Below are positions 5,152 to 5,644 of a DNA stretch of 5,644 bases, one piece after another; positions within the stretch are counted from its first letter, which is position 1, and the number at the start of each line of letters is the position of its first letter. This DNA is from an uncultured Ruminococcus sp. Lineage in GTDB: Bacteria > Bacillota_A > Clostridia > Oscillospirales > Ruminococcaceae. The DNA lies in NCBI GenBank assembly GCA_937880065.1, contig CALFMA010000530.1:1-5644 (forward strand), written 5' to 3'. Both the position numbers and the translations under genes were made by a program. Under the pieces are notes generated by a model, which saw only the letters and a program-made list of their open reading frames with translations, was not told the DNA's origin and did no database searches.

Positions 5152-5644
5152 ATGGCTAATATAAGAAAAAGAGGAAACACATATCAGATAAGAGTTTCCT
5201 GTGGATATGATATAAGAGGTGTTCAGCAATTCCAGAGCAAGACATGGAAGCCCGATGAGGGTATGACACCGAAACAAATTGAAAAAGAATTAAACCGTCA
5301 GGCAATTCTCTTTGAGGAAGAATGTAAAAAGGGACAGGTTACTGCGTCAGTGAAATTCGAAACTCTTGCGGAAGAATGGTTCGAGCAATATGCTAAAATA
5401 CAGCTCAGAAGCACAACCTACACACGATTAAGACAGCTTACAAAGCGTGTGTATCCTGCGATAGGACATCTTCGTATGGATAAAATTACTGCAAGAATAA
5501 TTCAGAATTTTATAACAGACCTTGCAATGAACGGAAAAAACTTTAAAACAGGTATTAATTCCAAAGACCTCGATATGCCCTCGTTTCTGCCCGAAATATT
5601 AGAGGGCGGTACTTTGCCAACTCCTTCAATTGCAGGTTGGTGTG
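5152..5644 (+). CDS. Tyrosine integrase N-terminal part, joined in frame to foreign sequence; runs off window
   Basis: This gene was translated by hand and is open to the window edge (164 codons). Residues 1-58 resemble the arm-type DNA-binding domain of Tn916/phage-like integrases (ANIRKRGNTYQIRVSCGYD at 2-20). Residues about 66-125 match the SAM-like core-binding domain (FETLAEEWFEQYAKIQLRS, then HLRMDKITARIIQNFITDL). Relatives continue after NGKNxxTG with a KPLSPKT-like segment and helices leading to the catalytic domain. Here the sequence switches after KTG (T133-G134) to a cysteine desulfurase-like stretch. Unless the frame returns outside the window, the catalytic Arg-His-Tyr domain is missing and the protein cannot recombine DNA. 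The strong AAGGAGG and the start at 5152 are clear. The gene follows xis and would mark the integration end of the element. Confidence 0.8.
   Translation, partial: MANIRKRGNTYQIRVSCGYDIRGVQQFQSKTWKPDEGMTPKQIEKELNRQAILFEEECKKGQVTASVKFETLAEEWFEQYAKIQLRSTTYTRLRQLTKRVYPAIGHLRMDKITARIIQNFITDLAMNGKNFKTGINSKDLDMPSFLPEILEGGTLPTPSIAGWC
5548..5644 (+). pseudogene. Cysteine desulfurase-like (class V aminotransferase) fragment fused to integrase
   Basis: Residues 133-164 of the integrase frame read TGINSKDLDMPSFLPEILEG followed by GTLPTPSIAGWC. This matches, from memory, the region of SufS/NifS-like cysteine desulfurase family proteins with the pattern GGTGxxSxSLxxPxFLP followed by ExGTLNTPxIAGL, which binds near the PLP cofactor in the C-terminal half. 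It does not look like any integrase segment. No start codon or ribosome binding site precedes it, so it is a fragment carried on the integrase frame. The downstream part of the gene is outside the window. Confidence 0.65.

Noticed and set aside
5640..5644. GTGTG at the window end as the 5' end of a group II intron
   Set aside because: Five bases at the edge are far too little, and the integrase disruption begins about 90 bases earlier with a better explanation.

Overview
The window looks like a piece of a clostridial (Firmicutes, probably gut Oscillospiraceae or Lachnospiraceae) genome. The base composition is moderately AT-rich, the ribosome binding sites are strong AGGAGG-type, and the gene families are typical of mobilizable elements in these bacteria. 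No rRNA, tRNA or CRISPR array is visible. The genus assignment is inference.

Left part (1-3350, all minus strand, so read right to left): a promoter at 3343-3371 drives a 343-residue protein with a four-cysteine zinc-knuckle motif (DUF6076-like). Its stop overlaps the start of an OmpR-family response regulator by 4 bases. After a 79-base gap that holds tandem 11-12 bp direct repeats come an ABC transporter ATPase and an ABC-2 type permease. The permease start lies inside the end of the ATPase gene, and the permease runs off the window at base 1. The regulator plus ATPase plus permease resemble the BcrAB/LanFE-type export or immunity cassettes that respond to peptide antibiotics. No sensor kinase is in the window. 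The repeats are a good candidate for the site through which the regulator controls the transporter.

Right part (3481-5644, all plus strand): a mobilization and integration module. It begins with a relaxase whose N-terminal catalytic tyrosine region is missing but whose HUH histidine motif is intact. A second gene, encoding a 160-residue coiled-coil protein with a C-terminal membrane anchor, is read in another frame entirely inside the relaxase gene. A terminator-like hairpin, a 59-residue excisionase-type helix-turn-helix protein and the start of a tyrosine integrase follow.

Two breaks stand out. The relaxase starts abruptly next to the divergent DUF6076 operon. The integrase switches in frame, at an ACAGGT microhomology near 5548, to sequence that closely resembles the C-terminal part of a class V aminotransferase/cysteine desulfurase. 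The mobilization module therefore looks like a rearranged remnant rather than a self-sufficient element, unless the second break is an assembly artefact.
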